Part shown: piece by piece, positions 30,040-32,302 of the stretch
Layout: every line of letters starts with the position of its first letter
Position numbering within the stretch: the stretch's first letter is position 1
Made by a program: the position numbers and the translations under genes
Source: JTS-RE9 sp964649195
GTDB taxonomy: Bacteria > Planctomycetota > Phycisphaerae > Phycisphaerales > Phycisphaeraceae
Direction: 5' to 3'
Assembly: GCA_964649195.1 (NCBI GenBank)
Contig: CAZYPK010000043.1
Coordinates: 1-32,302, forward strand
Length of the DNA: 32,302 nucleotides
The notes under the pieces: model-generated
What the model was told of the DNA's origin: nothing
The model's input: the letters and a program-made list of their open reading frames with translations, nothing else
The model's database searches: none

Positions 30040-31256
30040 ATCCGCCCGCACCCAACCCCTTCGCGTCCCACTGGCAACTCGATCCGGCCATCACCTTTCT
30101 CAACCACGGCTCCTTCGGCGCCTGCCCGCGCATCGTGCTCCAGGCGCAGCAGCGCCATCGCGATCAGCTCGAAGCGGAGCCGGTGCGATTCCTCACCCGC
30201 ATCGCGCCGCCGCTGCTCGACGCGGCGCGGCGGTCGCTGGCCGCCTTTCTTGCCGCCGATGCGGAGGACCTGGTTTTCGTCAGCAATGCGACGGCGGGCG
30301 TGAACTGCGTGCTGCGCTCGCTGCGGTTTGAACCGGGCGATGAACTGCTGACCACGGATCATGCCTATCTCGCCTGTCAAAACACGCTCGACCATGTGGC
30401 CCGGCGCGAAGGGCTCAAGGTGGTGACCGTCACGTTGCCGATGCCTGTGATGTCGGGCGATCAGGTGGTGGAGGCGATTGTGAATGGTGCCTCGCCGCGC
30501 ACGAGGCTGGCGATGATCGATCATGTGACCAGCGGCAGCGGGATGGTGCTGCCGATTGAACGGATCGTCGCCGCGTTGCAGGCGCGAGGGGTGGATGTGC
30601 TCGTCGATGGCGCCCATGCGCCGGGGATGGCGCCGATCGATCTTCAGTCGTTGGGCGCCGCGTATTACACGGGCAACCTGCACAAGTGGGTCTGCGCCCC
30701 CAAAGGCGCGGGCTTTCTGCATGTGCGCCGCGATCGGCAGGAGGGCATCATGCCTTCGATCATCAGCCACGGTTATCGCGTGTCCCGTCCCGGCCGCAGC
30801 GGCTTTCACGATCGCTTCGACTGGATCGGCACGCTCGATCCCTCCGCCTGGCTCTGTGTCAGCGACGCCCTCGACTTCATCGGCACGCTGCTGCCCGGCG
30901 GCGGCGGCGAACTGATGCGCCGCAATCGCGAACTGGCCCTGCGAGGAAGGCGGATGCTCTGCGACGCCTTTTCATCGCCGGCAATCTGCTCCGATGAAAT
31001 GATCGGATCGATGGCGACGGTGGCGCTGCCTGATGATCCCGACCCGGAGCATGGCCTGGACTGGACGACATCCCCCACGCCGCAGCATCGGATGATGTCA
31101 CAGCTCATGTCGGAGTTTCAGATCGAGGCGCCGGTCTATTACTTTGCCACGGCTCCGCAACGCGCGGTGCGCATCAGCGCGCAGGTTTACAACGACACGA
31201 CGCAATATGAAAAGCTGATCGCGGCCATCAGGGCGATCCTGGCCAAGGGCGGTTGA
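30036..31256 (+). CDS. Class V aminotransferase (isopenicillin-N-epimerase-like / cysteine-desulfurase fold)
   Basis: A 406-residue PLP enzyme. TFLNHGSFGACPRIVL near 20, VSNATAGVNCVLRSL near 89, IDHVTSGSGMVLPI near 163, DVLVDGAHAPGMAPIDL near 187 (Asp binds PLP) and GNLHKWVCAPKGAGFLHV near 212 (Schiff-base Lys) are the class V series. The GxxHK motif and the HGSFG start place it with IPN-epimerase-like enzymes rather than NifS/IscS; the mobile desulfurase Cys loop is not evident. It may be a lyase, an epimerase or a desulfurase of unknown substrate. It overlaps the PAP2 gene by 4 bases. Confidence 0.87.
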   Translation: MNPPAPNPFASHWQLDPAITFLNHGSFGACPRIVLQAQQRHRDQLEAEPVRFLTRIAPPLLDAARRSLAAFLAADAEDLVFVSNATAGVNCVLRSLRFEPGDELLTTDHAYLACQNTLDHVARREGLKVVTVTLPMPVMSGDQVVEAIVNGASPRTRLAMIDHVTSGSGMVLPIERIVAALQARGVDVLVDGAHAPGMAPIDLQSLGAAYYTGNLHKWVCAPKGAGFLHVRRDRQEGIMPSIISHGYRVSRPGRSGFHDRFDWIGTLDPSAWLCVSDALDFIGTLLPGGGGELMRRNRELALRGRRMLCDAFSSPAICSDEMIGSMATVALPDDPDPEHGLDWTTSPTPQHRMMSQLMSEFQIEAPVYYFATAPQRAVRISAQVYNDTTQYEKLIAAIRAILAKGG

Positions 31257-31286
31257 ACAGCTTCTGCCTGAAAACGAATCGCTCGG

Positions 31287-31430
31287 CGGGTGGCTGGGGC
31301 TGAGTCCGCGAAGCCCCGGCCTGGGACCAACAGCCTGTCGTGACGTTGCCATTGTTCGTGCGCCTGGGCCGGGGCTTCGCGGACTCAGCCCCAGCCACCC
31401 GGAATGAGTTCTCAGGCTCCGGGCGGGGCT
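31287..31430. repeat. MITE-like element, copy B: 35-bp perfect inverted repeat
   Basis: The left arm 31287-31321 is the exact reverse complement of 31367-31401, with a 45-base centre. The outer flank (GGAATGAGTTCTCAGGCTCC) also matches copy A at 12430-12572. It fills the gap before the nitrilase gene. Confidence 0.85.
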
Positions 31431-31488
31431 TGCCGCAAAATATGGGCACGTCCCGCTACGATGGGATGCTTTCACGAGGAACCTGAAC

Positions 31489-32250
31489 ATGCGTGTTGTT
31501 GCCGTGCAGTTGAATGTGCAGTGGGAGAACAAGGCCGCCAACTGCGGGCGGGTGAGGTCGCTGCTGCTTGAGTCGGGCGTGAAAGCGGGGGATCTGGTGG
31601 TGCTGCCGGAGATGTTTGCGACGGGGTTCAGCATGAACGTGGCGGTGACGAGTGAGGGAAAAGATCGGCCGACGGAGCGATATCTTTCGGAGCTTGCGAA
31701 GGAGATGCGGGTGGCAATCGTGGCGGGCGTGGTCAGTGATGCTTCAGAGGGCAGGGGCTTCAATGAAGCGGTGGTGATCGGGCCGACCGGTGTGCTGGCG
31801 CGGTATCGGAAGATTCAGCCGTTCGTGCCGGGCAGGGAGGCGGTTTATTACGAGGCGGGCGATGCGGTGGTTTCGTTTGCATGGCAGGGGGCGACGGTGG
31901 CGCCTTTTGTCTGTTACGACCTTCGTTTTCCCGAAGTGATTCGGCGGGCGGCCAAATTGGGTGCGGAGGTGATCTGCGTGATCTCCAGTTGGCCTGCGTC
32001 AAGGACGCATCACTGGCTGCGGCTGCTGCAAGCCCGCGCGATTGAGAATCAGGCATTCGTTGTCGGCGTCAATCGTTGCGGCGATGATCCGTGCTTTCAC
32101 TACAAAGGACGCTCGGTGATCGTGGATCAGCATGGCGAGATCATCGCCGACGCGGGGGAAAGCGAAGGCGTGATTCACGCGGAGCTGAATCTGGAGGAGC
32201 TCAGAAGTTACCGTGAGAAGCTGCCGTTTTTGAAGGACATGAGGTTTTGA
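31489..32250 (+). CDS. Carbon-nitrogen hydrolase (nitrilase/omega-amidase-like)
   Basis: A 253-residue amidase with the Glu41-Lys108-Cys142 catalytic triad, visible as LPEMFATGF, YRKIQPF and VCYDLRFPE. SYWPASRxHHW- and ENQAFVVGVNRCG-like blocks follow, and the length matches YafV/omega-amidase (Nit2-like) proteins, which release ammonia from 2-oxo-acid amides such as 2-oxoglutaramate. That substrate is likely but unproven. Start ATG 31489 has a GAGGA SD about 8-9 bases upstream. TACGAT at 31457-31462 could be a -10 with a short leader. Confidence 0.88.
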   Translation: MRVVAVQLNVQWENKAANCGRVRSLLLESGVKAGDLVVLPEMFATGFSMNVAVTSEGKDRPTERYLSELAKEMRVAIVAGVVSDASEGRGFNEAVVIGPTGVLARYRKIQPFVPGREAVYYEAGDAVVSFAWQGATVAPFVCYDLRFPEVIRRAAKLGAEVICVISSWPASRTHHWLRLLQARAIENQAFVVGVNRCGDDPCFHYKGRSVIVDQHGEIIADAGESEGVIHAELNLEELRSYREKLPFLKDMRF

Positions 32251-32261
32251 AGAAAACCATG

Positions 32262-32302
32262 ACATCAGGAAAGCAGGAAAACAGGAAATGGGATGGGAGC
32301 AG
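32262..32302 (+). repeat. Modular repeat arm cut by the window end
   Basis: CATCAGGAAAGCAGGAAAAC-type units continue with AGGAAATGGGA to the last base. They match units at 18847-18887 and the complement of 28884-28912. A second arm, if any, lies outside. Confidence 0.6.

Overview
The window is a GC-rich bacterial chromosome segment with dense, mostly real protein genes on both strands. No rRNA, tRNA, CRISPR array, transposase or integrase was recognised. A bacterial (Fhc/Mch type) tetrahydromethanopterin (H4MPT) and methylofuran C1 gene set, a DUF6513/dihydropteroate-synthase-like gene, many REP-like palindromes and few Shine-Dalgarno (SD) sites suggest a planctomycete (Planctomycetota, perhaps Phycisphaerae-like). 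That assignment is an inference from gene content; there is no marker RNA here.

Layout. 1-2791: the 3' end of a 2-oxo-acid dehydrogenase E2 gene and lpd (E3), separated by a HEPN-like gene, a divergent BolA-like gene and a small gene on the opposite strand. 2888-4751: a small conserved ORF overlapping a nucleotidyltransferase-like gene, then a secreted SUMF1-domain protein. 5032-9169 (minus strand): rarA, a DUF58 protein, a lipoprotein and scpB. 9600-16152: a lipoprotein amidase, a membrane protein, proA, a HAD hydrolase, a PfkB/ribokinase-type kinase (minus), a CCA-adding/poly(A) polymerase-like gene and a carboxymuconolactone-decarboxylase-like gene. 16259-26451: the C1 island. A DUF6513 gene and a pterin carbinolamine dehydratase lie on the minus strand. 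Diverging from them is a tightly overlapping run: fhcD, fhcC, mch, a RimK-like ligase, a CitG-like gene, and mfnD-, mfnF- and mfnE-like genes, met head-on by mfnB. 26477-32250: truD and ilvE (minus), a PAP2 protein, a class-V aminotransferase and a nitrilase-family amidase.

The C1 genes fit one pathway. MfnB, MfnE, MfnD and MfnF homologues would build the methylofuran cofactor. FhcD and FhcC are two of the four subunits of the formyltransferase/hydrolase complex, and Mch interconverts methenyl- and formyl-H4MPT. fhcA, fhcB, fae and mtdB are not in the window.

The most unusual feature is a vocabulary of short degenerate repeat modules (7-12 bp units iterated two to ten times), often set out as two opposed arms that could fold into long imperfect hairpins. 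They occupy intergenic spaces and also sit in frame inside rarA and fhcD, and they form both ends of the DUF6513 protein. Separate palindrome families (REP-like pairs, a 35-bp-period array with 28-bp inverted ends, a MITE-like pair) are also present. Several genes have a TANNAT hexamer exactly 6 nt before the start codon and no SD, as expected for leaderless mRNAs.
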